The notes under the pieces: model-generated
Told to the model about the DNA's origin: nothing
Databases searched by the model: none
The model's input: only the letters and a program-made list of their open reading frames with translations
Translations under genes and position numbers: made by a program
Shown here: positions 47,777-56,848 of the stretch, piece by piece
How the letters are laid out: each line of letters begins with the position of its first letter
Numbering within the stretch: the stretch's first letter is position 1
Assembly (NCBI RefSeq): GCF_900130005.1
Contig: NZ_FQXP01000004.1
Span: forward strand, 198,703-262,702
Direction: 5' to 3'
Length of the DNA: 64,000 nt
Origin: Clostridium collagenovorans DSM 3089
GTDB taxonomy: Bacteria; Bacillota; Clostridia; Clostridiales; Clostridiaceae

Positions 47777-49057
47777 TTAATTTATGTACATTAATAGTTT
47801 TGTGGAAAACATTTCCTCAGTATAATCAAATTCTAATGCACCATTATATTTCTTTAAGATATTTTCTATATTTTTTATTCCTAAGCCATGATTTTCTTTG
47901 TCTTGCTTTCGTGTTATTAGTGAGTTATTTTCTTTTAATACTACTCCATCAAAGGAGTTACTTATTTTTATAATAAGTAATGATTTAGAGTGTTTTACGC
48001 TTATATGTACCCACTTATTATTAGGTGATGTTTTTGCACCAGATATTGCGTTATCAAGTAAGTTACCTAGTATAACTGCAATATCAAAGGGGGGCATAGA
48101 AAAATCATTAGGAATACTTATATCTATTTTTGTATATATGTTTTCTTCTTCAGCTTGTTGTAATTTAAAGTTGATTACACTATCAATACTTATATTACCA
48201 GATTTAGAATACTTTTTATTATTGCTATAAACATCGAATATGTTAGATAAATACCGCATAACTTCTTGGTTGTCATTTGTTTTAGCTATTTCATATAAAA
48301 AGGATATATGATTTTTTAGATCATGACGTAAACTTTTATTACTATCAAGAGAAATTTTCATTAACTCTAATTGATTCTCATAATATATATTTTGTTGAGT
48401 AACAAGCTTTTTTTCCATTCTTTCTGTAAAAAATTTAGCAATACTATCATATAAATAGAAGGCTAAAATATTTATTAAAAGTACTATAATAACACTTATT
48501 GCAACAAGATTTGGTGTAGCTACACCTGAAAAAAATATTACTGATAGTAAAAATGAAGTTCCTAGAGGGATAATAAATATGCTTAACCAATAGGGAAGAC
48601 TTACGAAGTTACCATTTTTAATATTTTTGCAGTTCTCAATTATTAACACAATAAGATAAGAAAGAACATGTATGAAAATAAGTGCTAAAATAGAGTTATA
48701 TTCACTTTTAGCTAAAATATTTGTCTGTAAATATCCTGTAAAAGCTACAGCTATTATATCCACAAAAAATAATGTGGTGTACAGGTATAGTGTTGTAAGT
48801 AAACGTTGTTTAATAGTCCCACAATAATTGAATGTTAATGCAAAGAACAACAAAATATTACCCAATAATATAAAAACTGGTATTTTAATAAAGAAATATA
48901 TCAAGGAAATCAATAGGGCATAAGCTATGTATAACAAAGCTTCTATTGAATCAGAACTTCTCTTTTTATCAAAAAATATTTTCATAAACTTATATATAAC
49001 ATATGCTATGAAAAAGTTTCCTATAAAATAAATTAAATTATATAAATGATTATTCAA
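47777..49057 (-). CDS. AgrC/VirS-like sensor histidine kinase
   Basis: 426 residues: six or seven N-terminal membrane helices (~1-205), then a helical linker and a GHKL kinase core with phospho-acceptor His in LRHDLKNHISFLYE, N-box LGNLLDNAI and G-box HGLGIKNIENIL. Quorum-peptide sensors of the Agr and VirS type have this build. TTG start with AGGAG 10 bases upstream. Second gene after the LytTR regulator, 13 bases apart. No agrB/agrD genes are visible nearby. Confidence 0.88.
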   Translation of the reverse strand: MNNHLYNLIYFIGNFFIAYVIYKFMKIFFDKKRSSDSIEALLYIAYALLISLIYFFIKIPVFILLGNILLFFALTFNYCGTIKQRLLTTLYLYTTLFFVDIIAVAFTGYLQTNILAKSEYNSILALIFIHVLSYLIVLIIENCKNIKNGNFVSLPYWLSIFIIPLGTSFLLSVIFFSGVATPNLVAISVIIVLLINILAFYLYDSIAKFFTERMEKKLVTQQNIYYENQLELMKISLDSNKSLRHDLKNHISFLYEIAKTNDNQEVMRYLSNIFDVYSNNKKYSKSGNISIDSVINFKLQQAEEENIYTKIDISIPNDFSMPPFDIAVILGNLLDNAISGAKTSPNNKWVHISVKHSKSLLIIKISNSFDGVVLKENNSLITRKQDKENHGLGIKNIENILKKYNGALEFDYTEEMFSTKLLMYIN

Positions 49058-49070
49058 TACATTATAACTC

Positions 49071-49778
49071 CTACTCCGAATTTAATTGCATAGCTCTAAT
49101 TTCTTTTCTTTTAGATTGACTTATAGGTAGTATTTTATCATTGGACATTGTTACTTCATCATACTTAAAGGATACAGTATGATGATAGTTTATAACATAT
49201 GACCTGTGAATCTTAACAAATTGGTGATTTGCCAAGGTAAGAAATACATCCTTTAATAAGCCATAGAAAAAATCTTCACCATTTACAGTTACGATTCGTA
49301 TTTCTCTATTCATAGATTCAAAATAAATTATATCTTCAATTGGTATTTTAAAGCTGTCTGATCTCTTTTTATATTTAAAATAAGCATTTAGATTGTTAGA
49401 TTTTTCTATTGCTAACTCTAAATCTTTTATAACAGTTTCAGCATTTATTGGTTTAGGTATAAAATGTAGAGGTTGTACATCAAATAATTGCCTGTCATAT
49501 TGATCTTTTCCAGAAATAAAGACTATTTCAGTCTTATAATCCTTAAGCTTTTTGCGTAGTTCTTTTCCTACATCAATACCAGACATGTCCCCCATTTCAA
49601 TATCTAAGTATATTAAATCAAAGAAATTATTGCAAAGTATGTACCTGAACAATTCTTCACCGGATAAAAAGGTTTCTATCTCAATTTTTAAGAAGGATCT
49701 TTTAGAATGGGCTAAAAGAATTTTTTCTAATTGAGAGCATATACAAACCTCATCATCACAAATAGCTACTTTAAACAT
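49071..49778 (-). CDS. LytTR-family response regulator (AgrA/VirR-like)
   Basis: 235 residues: receiver domain with phospho-acceptor Asp in LIYLDIEMGDMSG and Lys in IPKPI, then a LytTR DNA-binding domain (~140-235) with IIYFESMNREIRIVT and FVKIHRSYVIN. GGGGTG precedes the ATG. Forms a pair with the downstream AgrC-like kinase; target genes in the window are not clear. Confidence 0.9.
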   Translation of the reverse strand: MFKVAICDDEVCICSQLEKILLAHSKRSFLKIEIETFLSGEELFRYILCNNFFDLIYLDIEMGDMSGIDVGKELRKKLKDYKTEIVFISGKDQYDRQLFDVQPLHFIPKPINAETVIKDLELAIEKSNNLNAYFKYKKRSDSFKIPIEDIIYFESMNREIRIVTVNGEDFFYGLLKDVFLTLANHQFVKIHRSYVINYHHTVSFKYDEVTMSNDKILPISQSKRKEIRAMQLNSE

Positions 49779-50361
49779 TTCTTATATCACCCCGCTTATT
49801 CAAAGAAATGCATGAATATTATGTCGATTTTATGGCTAATAAGATACTAATATATATTTTGCAATAAGAAAACTTCAATATAACTTTACAGTTAAACTCT
49901 AGTATTTGACTATAAAATTATAAGGATATATGTAGTTTACTTAATGCAATATATAAGAAAAATTAAAATCTAGAAATACTAAATTTTATCAGTAACTTGC
50001 AATATTATACAGAAACTGAGTGAAAATGTCAATGAAACTTTTGATTTGTAGCTCTTTATACAATGTGAGAGTATACATAGTTTATAAAGTTTTTTTTGAT
50101 TTTATGAGTTTGGAATAAAAGACTTGAAAAAGAAAATAATTATAAAATTAGTAAAAATTACTCAATATGGAAGTATAGCGAACTTTACATCTTACTAGTT
50201 GTGCTAAGATGTTTTAAAGAAGGAAATATTAAATTTCTATTTTAATATGTATAACTAATATATTGTTTAGATTATAAATTTTGTATTTTAAAGGATATAA
50301 TTAATATATGGACCATATTTTATATGAAAATAAACTTAGCTGTTTATAAGGTAGGTATGTT
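49779..50361. other. Divergent intergenic region
   Basis: AT-rich, no supported gene. It must hold the minus-strand promoter of the LytTR regulator and a plus-strand promoter for the small reading frame at 50362 (a TATAAT lies near 50297). Confidence 0.4.
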
Positions 50362-50448
50362 ATGAAAAAACTTAAGGATTTTAAGATTGATGATAAGTTA
50401 AATTTGTATAGAATGACGAGATTAGCGCACTTAAAGGAAATAAATTAA
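50362..50448 (+). CDS. Possible 28-residue basic peptide
   Basis: Reading frame MKKLKDFKIDDKLNLYRMTR plus eight more residues, with AAGGTAGG upstream and a TATAAT about 60 bases before the start. The last codons form the left arm of a terminator (GCGCACTTAA at about 50425 with TTAAGTGTGC, then TTATTTTT). Coding use is unproven; it could equally be a short regulatory RNA. Confidence 0.35.
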   Translation: MKKLKDFKIDDKLNLYRMTRLAHLKEIN

Positions 50449-50461
50449 GTGTGCTTATTTT
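50425..50461 (+). terminator. Terminator overlapping the small reading frame
   Basis: GCGCACTTAA pairs with TTAAGTGTGC (one G-U) and is followed by TTATTTTT. It lies 70 bases before the next gene, so that gene has its own promoter or depends on read-through. Confidence 0.75.
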
Positions 50462-50533
50462 TGCGGATATATTTAGGGATATAATAAGATTTTTAGTGAA
50501 TAATAAAATTATCTTTTATTGTGAGGTGATTTT

Positions 50534-50965
50534 ATGAATGCCAATAATGAACTTTTGAATTTTATATACCAAAACTCTGAAATGGGAGTAACGACATTAA
50601 AGGAACTTATGGATATATGTAAGGATGAAGAGTTTAAAAAAGTCTTAGCTGCACATCATTCCATGTATGAAGACATAAATAAAAAAGCCATTTCATTAAT
50701 TAAAAGTCAGAACAAAGAGCCAAAGGAAATCAATGCTCTTAGTACTGCAACCACATACATTATGATAAAGGTGAATACCTTGATGGATAAAAGTCCTTCT
50801 CATATGGCAGAAATGATGCTGCAAGGTAGTACTATGGGTATAATTGATATGCGCAAAAGGCTTAATGAGTATGAAGGTGAAGTAGAGAAGAACCTACTAA
50901 GCTTAGCTAAAGAGTTACTTAATAATGAAGAAAAGAATGTAGAAGAATTAAAAAAATATTTGTAA
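50534..50965 (+). CDS. Ferritin-like four-helix protein (DUF2383-like)
   Basis: 143 residues, entirely helical in pattern, with Glu/His positions (AAHHSMYEDI near residue 40; PSHMAEMM near 98) as in ferritin-like DUF2383/DUF892-type bundles. GAGGTGATTTT precedes the ATG. Such proteins often respond to stress or sporulation, but a function here is not shown. Confidence 0.65.
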   Translation: MNANNELLNFIYQNSEMGVTTLKELMDICKDEEFKKVLAAHHSMYEDINKKAISLIKSQNKEPKEINALSTATTYIMIKVNTLMDKSPSHMAEMMLQGSTMGIIDMRKRLNEYEGEVEKNLLSLAKELLNNEEKNVEELKKYL

Positions 50966-51575
50966 ATTTAAAAATAATTATAGGGTTAAAAAGTAAATAC
51001 ATAAAGTGCAGTCCTATAATTTTAAAGCACTGCGAAAATTAAATAATAGATAAAATAAATGAGCTACCACATTAGAGATTTAAACTATGACATAGTGTAT
51101 TTAAAGATTAGATATAATTCACTATATTATTATAATTTCTCTTAGTATGATAGCTCGTTATTTATTTTTATAAGTATGTTTTTCATTATAAAGTTTTAGT
51201 TTAGAAATGATATTCATATTAATATCATCATGTAGTGCAACTTAACTTTATGTTAGTATTTTCTCTTGATATAAAATAAATATATTTCTTTTATATAGGA
51301 ACTATGGTTTATAATTCAGTGAAAGTCATATAAACTTCATAAAATAACAATTATCATAGGATAATTAGTTTTAAAAAGATAAATAGTCATTTGAGAGATT
51401 AGATATTAAGCATTTGAAATCTCGATGATTTAAAGTCAATTTATAGAAATATATAACAATACTTTTTATGAAGGTTAAAGTATTGTAAGATTACACTTAA
51501 TATAGTAGTGAAAAATATTGCTAGAGGTAAAGTTATTATTATATTTATAATTTTTAATATATTAGGGGGGCTAAT
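50966..51575. other. 600-base intergenic region with large hairpins
   Basis: No gene seen. A small hairpin GCAGT/ACTGC lies at about 51008-51033. A large structured hairpin spans 51053-51170: AAATAA and TGAGCTA on the left, TAGCTCGTTATTT (51151-51163) on the right, with inner pairing of TTAGAGA to TCTCTTA, ending in TATTTTTA. The large one may end the preceding gene or be an RNA of its own. Confidence 0.5.
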
Positions 51576-52688
51576 ATGGATTATCAAGAATTAAGATGTG
51601 AGAGTGAAAATTATAAGGATACTATGAGTAATGGTGAGAGAATGAGGGCGTATATGAAGGGAGAGGAAGTTGATAGAATCCCTTTTACTTTTTCGGGAAA
51701 TGATACTTTGATTTCATTGTATGGATACTCAATGGAGCAATTTAGAGAATCTTTTGAAGTTCAGTGTGAAATGGTTAGAAACATTGAAAGGGATTTCGGT
51801 GTTTTTGCTGCTGGAGTTGGACCTGGACTTAAGGGCATAGGAGAAGCTCTTGGATCAAAGATAATTTATCCTGAAAATTCAATTGAATATGTAGATGAGC
51901 ATGTCTTAAAGGATTATTCAGATTTAGATAATATGAAGGTGGTTGATCCTTACACTAATCCTGTATTAAAAAAAATGATGGATAGAATAAGAAACTATAG
52001 AGAAGTTTTTGGGGAGAAGCTACCTATAGGAACAGGTGTGGCAGGTCCGTTAAGTACAGCAATAGCAATTAGAAAAACAGAACTAGTTATGAGAGATATG
52101 ATAAAGAATAAGGAAAGATTGCATCAGTTATTGGATTACTCAGTTAAATGCAATCTTGCATGGATACAAGCTTTAAAAGATGAGTTTGGAATTGTTGGAG
52201 TAGGTTTAGCTGATCCTGCAACTTCTACTAGTTTGATTAGTGAAAAGCAGTTTGATGAATTTACAACACCACATATGAAGGATTTATTAGAGGGAATTGT
52301 TAAGATAACAGGACGTGAGCCAGGACTACATATTTGTGGAAAGACAAAAGCAATATGGCATAAATTAAGTGATATTGGATTTAAAACTTTTAGTGTTGAT
52401 AATTATGAGGATTTAGAGCAATTGAAATTAGCTGTAGGAGATAAAATGAGCATTTCAGGTAATGTTCCACCAGTAGAAGTTTTGAAAAATGGCAGCATTG
52501 ATGATGTTATTGAGTCTGTAAGACAATGTTTATTAAAGGGTAGTGATAGTCCTATGGGATATACCCTAGCATTTGGATGTCAGATTCCATTAGGAGTACC
52601 AAGAGAAAATTTAGAAGCATATATGTTTGCTGCTAGAAAGTATGGACGTGGAGCTCAAAAAGGAAAGTTATGTAAGGGGCTTTTATAA
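51576..52688 (+). CDS. Uroporphyrinogen decarboxylase-family (MtaA/CmuA-like) protein
   Basis: 370 residues, UroD-type barrel. It lacks the N-terminal catalytic features of haem-pathway HemE but has the zinc-type HICGKT segment near residue 252 (GLHICGKT) found in corrinoid methyltransferases such as MtaA, and SISGNVPPVEVL late in the protein. It probably moves a methyl group between a corrinoid protein and a thiol such as a coenzyme M-like or tetrahydrofolate acceptor. No corrinoid-protein partner is beside it. AGGGGGG precedes the ATG. Confidence 0.85.
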   Translation: MDYQELRCESENYKDTMSNGERMRAYMKGEEVDRIPFTFSGNDTLISLYGYSMEQFRESFEVQCEMVRNIERDFGVFAAGVGPGLKGIGEALGSKIIYPENSIEYVDEHVLKDYSDLDNMKVVDPYTNPVLKKMMDRIRNYREVFGEKLPIGTGVAGPLSTAIAIRKTELVMRDMIKNKERLHQLLDYSVKCNLAWIQALKDEFGIVGVGLADPATSTSLISEKQFDEFTTPHMKDLLEGIVKITGREPGLHICGKTKAIWHKLSDIGFKTFSVDNYEDLEQLKLAVGDKMSISGNVPPVEVLKNGSIDDVIESVRQCLLKGSDSPMGYTLAFGCQIPLGVPRENLEAYMFAARKYGRGAQKGKLCKGLL

Positions 52689-52800
52689 GTTTTAAATTTA
52701 GTTTTTACTTTAAGAGACAATTGAATTTAATATATTAGTATGACAATGAATTCTAACATAAATGAGAAGACTTTATTTTGAAATACTGTGTAAAATAGCT

Positions 52801-52845
52801 GTGAAAATAGACAACATATTTATTTAGGTTGTCTATTTTCATATT
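52801..52845 (+). terminator. Hairpin terminator between convergent genes
   Basis: TGAAAATAGACAAC (52802-52815) pairs perfectly with GTTGTCTATTTTCA (52828-52841). Both ends are T/A-rich, so it can act in both directions, for the UroD-family gene and the DUF5412 gene. Confidence 0.8.
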
Positions 52846-52962
52846 TATCTAAAACTCTTTGCTAAAGTTATTTAATTACAATATTATTTCTAAATATAAA
52901 GGTAACATAGTGTATTTATAATATGACCTTTATTCTTAGTGTAATAACTCCTAATAGTATTT

Positions 52963-53346
52963 TTAATTTCTCCAGTCGTATTTATCATAAGGAAGAGTTA
53001 ACTTATGTTTGTTTATTATTACTGTTTCTTCGTCCTCCCAGGTTATATTGGCTTCGTTTACTCTGTAATCCCAATAAATATTTTTGATTTTATTAGGCTC
53101 AGAATTTATTATAAGTTCAGCTCTAACAGCAAAGGAGTTTTCACGTCCTCTTCTAGGACAAATATATGTTTTGATTGTGTAAGTTCCATCTGGTGAAGTA
53201 GATTCACTTAAAAAGTCTCCCTGTGGCAAATGGTTTATATTATAAAAGAATGTATAAACTAAAAAAATACCAATGCTTAAAAGAAGAGTAAGAATAATAG
53301 ATACAGTAAATATTTTTTTTCTCTTTTTCATAGTGGTTTTCTTCAT
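52963..53346 (-). CDS. DUF5412-family membrane-anchored protein
   Basis: 127 residues: basic N-terminus, one membrane helix (~13-32), then an extracytoplasmic domain with SPDGTYTIKTYICP and YWDYRVNEANITWEDEET, matching DUF5412 proteins of Firmicutes (function unknown). GGAGG lies 8 bases before the ATG. Single gene. Confidence 0.82.
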   Translation of the reverse strand: MKKTTMKKRKKIFTVSIILTLLLSIGIFLVYTFFYNINHLPQGDFLSESTSPDGTYTIKTYICPRRGRENSFAVRAELIINSEPNKIKNIYWDYRVNEANITWEDEETVIINKHKLTLPYDKYDWRN

Positions 53347-53487
53347 TTTATTTCCTCCACAATTTAATCATTAAGCTTACTACAAAATAAAAGTAGTTTT
53401 GTATAGATTCCTCTTAATACTATATAAAGTAAAAAAATAGAATATGACAAAAATAATAATTAAAATTAAGCGTCAAAAATTAAGCGA

Positions 53488-53658
53488 TTAGAAACCATTA
53501 CCTCCAATTGGTAAACTTAAGTAAAAGATTATCAATTGGTGGTTTATGTAGAGGACCTTTAACTCATTATTTGTTGGAGTAAGCCCACCCAAAGAACACA
53601 AATGCTTTGAAGCAGGAAAAATATCCATGTTTGCACCTATTTCGGAAATTAATGATAA
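53488..53658 (-). pseudogene. Remnant of an IS110-type transposase C-terminus
   Basis: On the minus strand, 53646 down to 53563 reads SEIGANMDIFPASKHLCSLG then GLTPTNNEL, the conserved C-terminal motif of IS110/IS1111 transposases (SEIG, FPSxKHLxSWAGLxPGNNES). A stop codon at 53659-53661 cuts it off upstream, and the expected continuation after NNE is lost. Base composition of 53560-53800 is richer in GC than the surroundings, which fits imported DNA. No full element or ends were found. Confidence 0.75.
53501..53542. repeat. Inverted repeat at the edge of the IS110 relic
   Basis: CCTCCAATTGGTAA (53501-53514) and TTATCAATTGGTGG (53529-53542) are inverted repeats with few mismatches. They lie where similarity to the transposase stops and may be an element end or a chance hairpin. 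Confidence 0.45.
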
Positions 53659-53825
53659 TTATTTGGTCACTTCAAAATGAATTAGCCCGCTCACATCCCC
53701 ATGCTTTGTAGCGTACTAAAGTTCCAATAGTTTGATTGTTGACTGATTAGAAAATAAAATTCGTTCAAGAAGCACATGTTCATTACGTTTTGTGCCTTGA
53801 GCTTGCGAAAGGAATGTATATAATT

Positions 53826-54824
53826 ATGAAATATAATAGTTTTGATGAATTAAAAATAGCTTACTGTGAGCTTTTGGATCAAGAAAAATTTAAGGAATCT
53901 ATAATATTATTTGAAGAAGGCATAAGAAATCTTTCAGATGATGAAGTCGAAAAGAACTTTTATGATATTATGACTGAAAAGTGTTGGTTATATTGTAATA
54001 ATGGACAATTTGATGAAGCTATTGAAGTATTTACAAATCTGATTCAAAATGGGTATATATGCCCTATAGATTGGAATTTTGAAGAGCTGAAAGGGCATGA
54101 GAGATATAAAGAGTTAAATGCTAAGAATGAACTACTAAAAATAGAAAAACAAAAAATCACTAAATTTGAGTATGTTGTTCATGTTCCGGAAGGGTATAGT
54201 AAAGATAAAAAATATCCCTTATTCTTTAGTTTCCACGGAGATGGAGAGAATATTAGGAATCATGAAAAATACTGGCTACCAGAGTGGCTTACACAAAGAG
54301 GTTTTATTGTTGTATCTCCTCAATCATCAAAAATTCATTATCATGAAAGGTTTATTTGGATAGATAAAGCTTTTTATAATGAAGCAATTGAAACTAGGAA
54401 ATATCCATATACTTATATTGATATGCATAAAGAGATTAGAACATGTTATGATTCAATCTGTAAAGAATATTCTATTGATAATGAAAACATAATAGTTGGT
54501 GGGTACTCTGGAGGGGCTGTAGCTTCTATTGACATTGCAGTATCAGATGTTATTCCTGTAAAAGGTGTGGTTTCACTATGTTCATTAAAACCAAGAAGTT
54601 TTACAAAGGAGAATATTCTAGCTGCGCTTGAGAAAGGTTTGAAATTTGTATTTATGGATGGGGAAGAAGATATACCAATGAAGGAAGTAGATGAAATGAT
54701 TAAGGAGTTAGAGGATCATAGAATTCCATATAAATATTACATTAATAAAGGAATAGGTCATTGGTATCCTGAGGATTTAGAAGAGAAATTAGCTAGAGCT
54801 TTGAAATTTATTGATGGTAAATAA
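53826..54824 (+). CDS. TPR-alpha/beta-hydrolase fusion protein
   Basis: 332 residues. The N-terminal ~95 residues are helical and TPR-like (CWLYCNNGQFDEAIEVFTNL). The rest is an alpha/beta hydrolase with nucleophile Ser in GGYSGGAVAS, an acidic residue in FMDGEED and His in GIGHWYPED, close to esterases of the dienelactone/PHB-depolymerase type. The start at 53826 follows AAAGGA; an ATG at 53814 abuts the same site and a GTG at 53790 has none. Substrate unknown. The upstream DNA is the IS110 relic. Confidence 0.8.
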   Translation: MKYNSFDELKIAYCELLDQEKFKESIILFEEGIRNLSDDEVEKNFYDIMTEKCWLYCNNGQFDEAIEVFTNLIQNGYICPIDWNFEELKGHERYKELNAKNELLKIEKQKITKFEYVVHVPEGYSKDKKYPLFFSFHGDGENIRNHEKYWLPEWLTQRGFIVVSPQSSKIHYHERFIWIDKAFYNEAIETRKYPYTYIDMHKEIRTCYDSICKEYSIDNENIIVGGYSGGAVASIDIAVSDVIPVKGVVSLCSLKPRSFTKENILAALEKGLKFVFMDGEEDIPMKEVDEMIKELEDHRIPYKYYINKGIGHWYPEDLEEKLARALKFIDGK

Positions 54825-54883
54825 TTAACAAGTTCATCTTATAAGAAATTAGAGTACTCACATAAATTAAGTTGAGATAAATT

Positions 54884-54923
54884 AATCCTAGTAAAGCTAT
54901 AACATTGCCTTACTAGGATATTT
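54884..54923 (+). terminator. Terminator after the hydrolase gene
   Basis: ATCCTAGTAA (54885-54894) pairs with TTACTAGGAT (54910-54919), then ATTTT. The same DNA holds the stop codon of the GNAT fragment on the other strand. Confidence 0.8.
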
Positions 54924-55014
54924 TAATGCTATTCATTTTTGCAATAGCATTATTAAAGAGAGTTACAACATCTTTAAAATCCGTATTCTGAGCTAATCTA
55001 AAATTTAGTTCCAC
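54913..55014 (-). pseudogene. 5' fragment of a GNAT acetyltransferase gene
   Basis: A minus-strand frame starts at GTG 55014, with GAGGTG 11 bases upstream, and runs 33 codons: ELNFRLAQNTDFKDVVTLF then NNAIAKMNSIKIS. This is the usual opening of clostridial GNAT acetyltransferases (RLA..D...V..L...AI..MN). It stops in a terminator stem; the rest of the gene is absent. A functional micropeptide is less likely. Confidence 0.6.
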
Positions 55015-55142
55015 AATATAAAATTCACCTCAATTAAGTTAGTTGTAGATAAGTTTATTCATAACTTAAGTAAAGAATACTAAGTATTAATTGAATACAC
55101 ATTAAATTCTATAATTTTAAGTAAGGTAAAGATGTGTTTAAA

Positions 55143-55892
55143 TCAATTTTTAATTTGAACATTTTCTATGGAGATTAGTTTATTATTAAAGGTTTTATTA
55201 TCACAGTTTGTCATTATATCTACTGAATAATCAGCACTTTCTTCAAAAACTAACACTTGATTATGATTTAAATGTATAGTTAAGGGATAATTTTTTACTA
55301 TATTTTTATCAAATATTTTAGAAATAAGTTGCCTATCTTTAGGGGTTAAAGGTCCATTTATAATAACCTTACTTATACCAGTTATATTATTAACTTTACT
55401 ATTTGGAATCATATATCCTTGCATAAATTCTCGAGATTTTTCGTCATTCATCTGTTGAAAACCTATTTGAAGAGGAATTCCTTCTAGAAAATCACTATAG
55501 CAATTTTGCCAAGGCATAACTCTTGTAAAGAGATTAAAAAACCACTTAAACTTTAAAGGTTCTGGCTTTGTAATTTTTACATTTTTGGACAGCAAAAGAT
55601 TATAAATATCATCTATATTATTCACATCTAACATAATACAAATTAATCCTCTATGTCCTTTATTATATAAGTCAACCCAATCGCTTTTCCAACCACCACC
55701 ATTAGGATTTAAAATGGTAATCATCTCTAGATATTCATTTCCAATCCATAGATTAGAAGCTTTAAAACCTTTAGTGCCCTTACCCCAAGATGGTTTATAA
55801 GGGAGACCAGCATCAGTAATACTAGCTATTATTTTTTTATCCTTTTGATATTTTTTATTGATATTAATTATAAAATGATCAAACTTAAACAA
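55143..55892 (-). CDS. Glyoxalase-like (VOC superfamily) protein
   Basis: About 249 residues, opening with FKFDHFIININ, then WIGNEYLEMITILNP and HRGLICIMLDVNNIDDIYN, the pattern of a two-module Glyoxalase_3-like VOC protein. VOC enzymes bind a metal for isomerase, dioxygenase or resistance reactions; the one here is unknown. I place the start at the TTG at 55892, 8 bases after AAAGGTGG; the GTG at 55904 lies inside that ribosome binding site. Confidence 0.75.
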   Translation of the reverse strand: MFKFDHFIININKKYQKDKKIIASITDAGLPYKPSWGKGTKGFKASNLWIGNEYLEMITILNPNGGGWKSDWVDLYNKGHRGLICIMLDVNNIDDIYNLLLSKNVKITKPEPLKFKWFFNLFTRVMPWQNCYSDFLEGIPLQIGFQQMNDEKSREFMQGYMIPNSKVNNITGISKVIINGPLTPKDRQLISKIFDKNIVKNYPLTIHLNHNQVLVFEESADYSVDIMTNCDNKTFNNKLISIENVQIKN

Positions 55893-55904
55893 GAATCTTA
55901 CCAC

Positions 55905-56364
55905 CTTTTTATTAATATATGTAATTATTTTTGTTAGTTATATAAAATTAATAGTTGTGTTCTAGGCTTAATAAAAACCCTTCACAAGATATATTTTTAC
56001 TTTGAATATGTATTAGATATTAGGATATTTCTAAACATAAGCTTAAAAAATTCATTTAAGTAGATATTCATATAAACTATAAAGTACATTTCCTATAGGA
56101 GTATAGGTATATAAGTTTAATGAAAGAATTATACCATAATTCACGTTAAAATATAATTAATTGTAAAAATATTTTAGAGTGTTCAAAACATATATTTTGT
56201 ATATTTGGTAAAATGAAATATTTTATGAAATTAAATGGAATTAGATGTTATAATGAGTAATAGAGATTAAGTAAAAGATAAAAAGTAAAAGAGAGGGAAT
56301 AAGGGGTATTGTTATTGTAAAGAAATAATAGTTAAAGGTTAAATGCGAAAAGGGGGGAAGGGTA
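55905..56364. other. Divergent intergenic region with extended -10 promoter
   Basis: AT-rich and without a gene. TGTTATAAT (56246-56254) is an extended -10 promoter reading towards 56365, with TGAAAT 17 bases upstream as a weak -35. Confidence 0.55.
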
Positions 56365-56766
56365 ATGAATTATTTTATTATTGGTTTAGTTGTATTGGGT
56401 GGAGTATTACTAATGTGGATTGTTGGTAATGCTATTCATGAAAAAAGTGAGTCAATGAGGGAAGACAAACATTTAAGTAAAGCTACTAAGGGTAGAGGAT
56501 CTATTAATAGAAAGTCTAGGACGAATAGTGGGTGTAGTGAAAATAGACAATCAGATAATATAAGTAAAACTAGGTTAAATAGAGAGTTTAATGAGAATAG
56601 TCAATTTAGAGTAAATAGTAGATTTGTAGTTCCTCAGGATTTAATAGATGAGCTTAAAGCTCTTAGTGTGCATGGGAAAAAGTTTGAAGCTATAAAGAAA
56701 TATAGAATGGTTACGGGAGCTTCACTCCAAGAAAGTAAGGACTTTGTTAATTCATTAGAGGATTAG
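56365..56766 (+). CDS. Membrane-anchored L7/L12 C-terminal-like protein
   Basis: 133 residues: N-terminal membrane helix (~3-22), a polar basic linker rich in Ser, Arg and Asn (~25-85), then a domain like the C-terminal domain of ribosomal protein L7/L12 (DELKALSVHGKKFEAIKKYR, then TGASLQESKDFV). In L7/L12 this surface recruits translation factors; such membrane versions occur in several bacteria with unknown function. GGGGGGAAGGG precedes the ATG. Lies 82 bases before the peptidase gene. Confidence 0.8.
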   Translation: MNYFIIGLVVLGGVLLMWIVGNAIHEKSESMREDKHLSKATKGRGSINRKSRTNSGCSENRQSDNISKTRLNREFNENSQFRVNSRFVVPQDLIDELKALSVHGKKFEAIKKYRMVTGASLQESKDFVNSLED

Positions 56767-56848
56767 AGAGTGTAAATCATACAAAGGTGAAATTCAGTGA
56801 TATTTTAATTGAATTATTTAATGAGAAGCTAAGGAAGTGAATTTTAAT

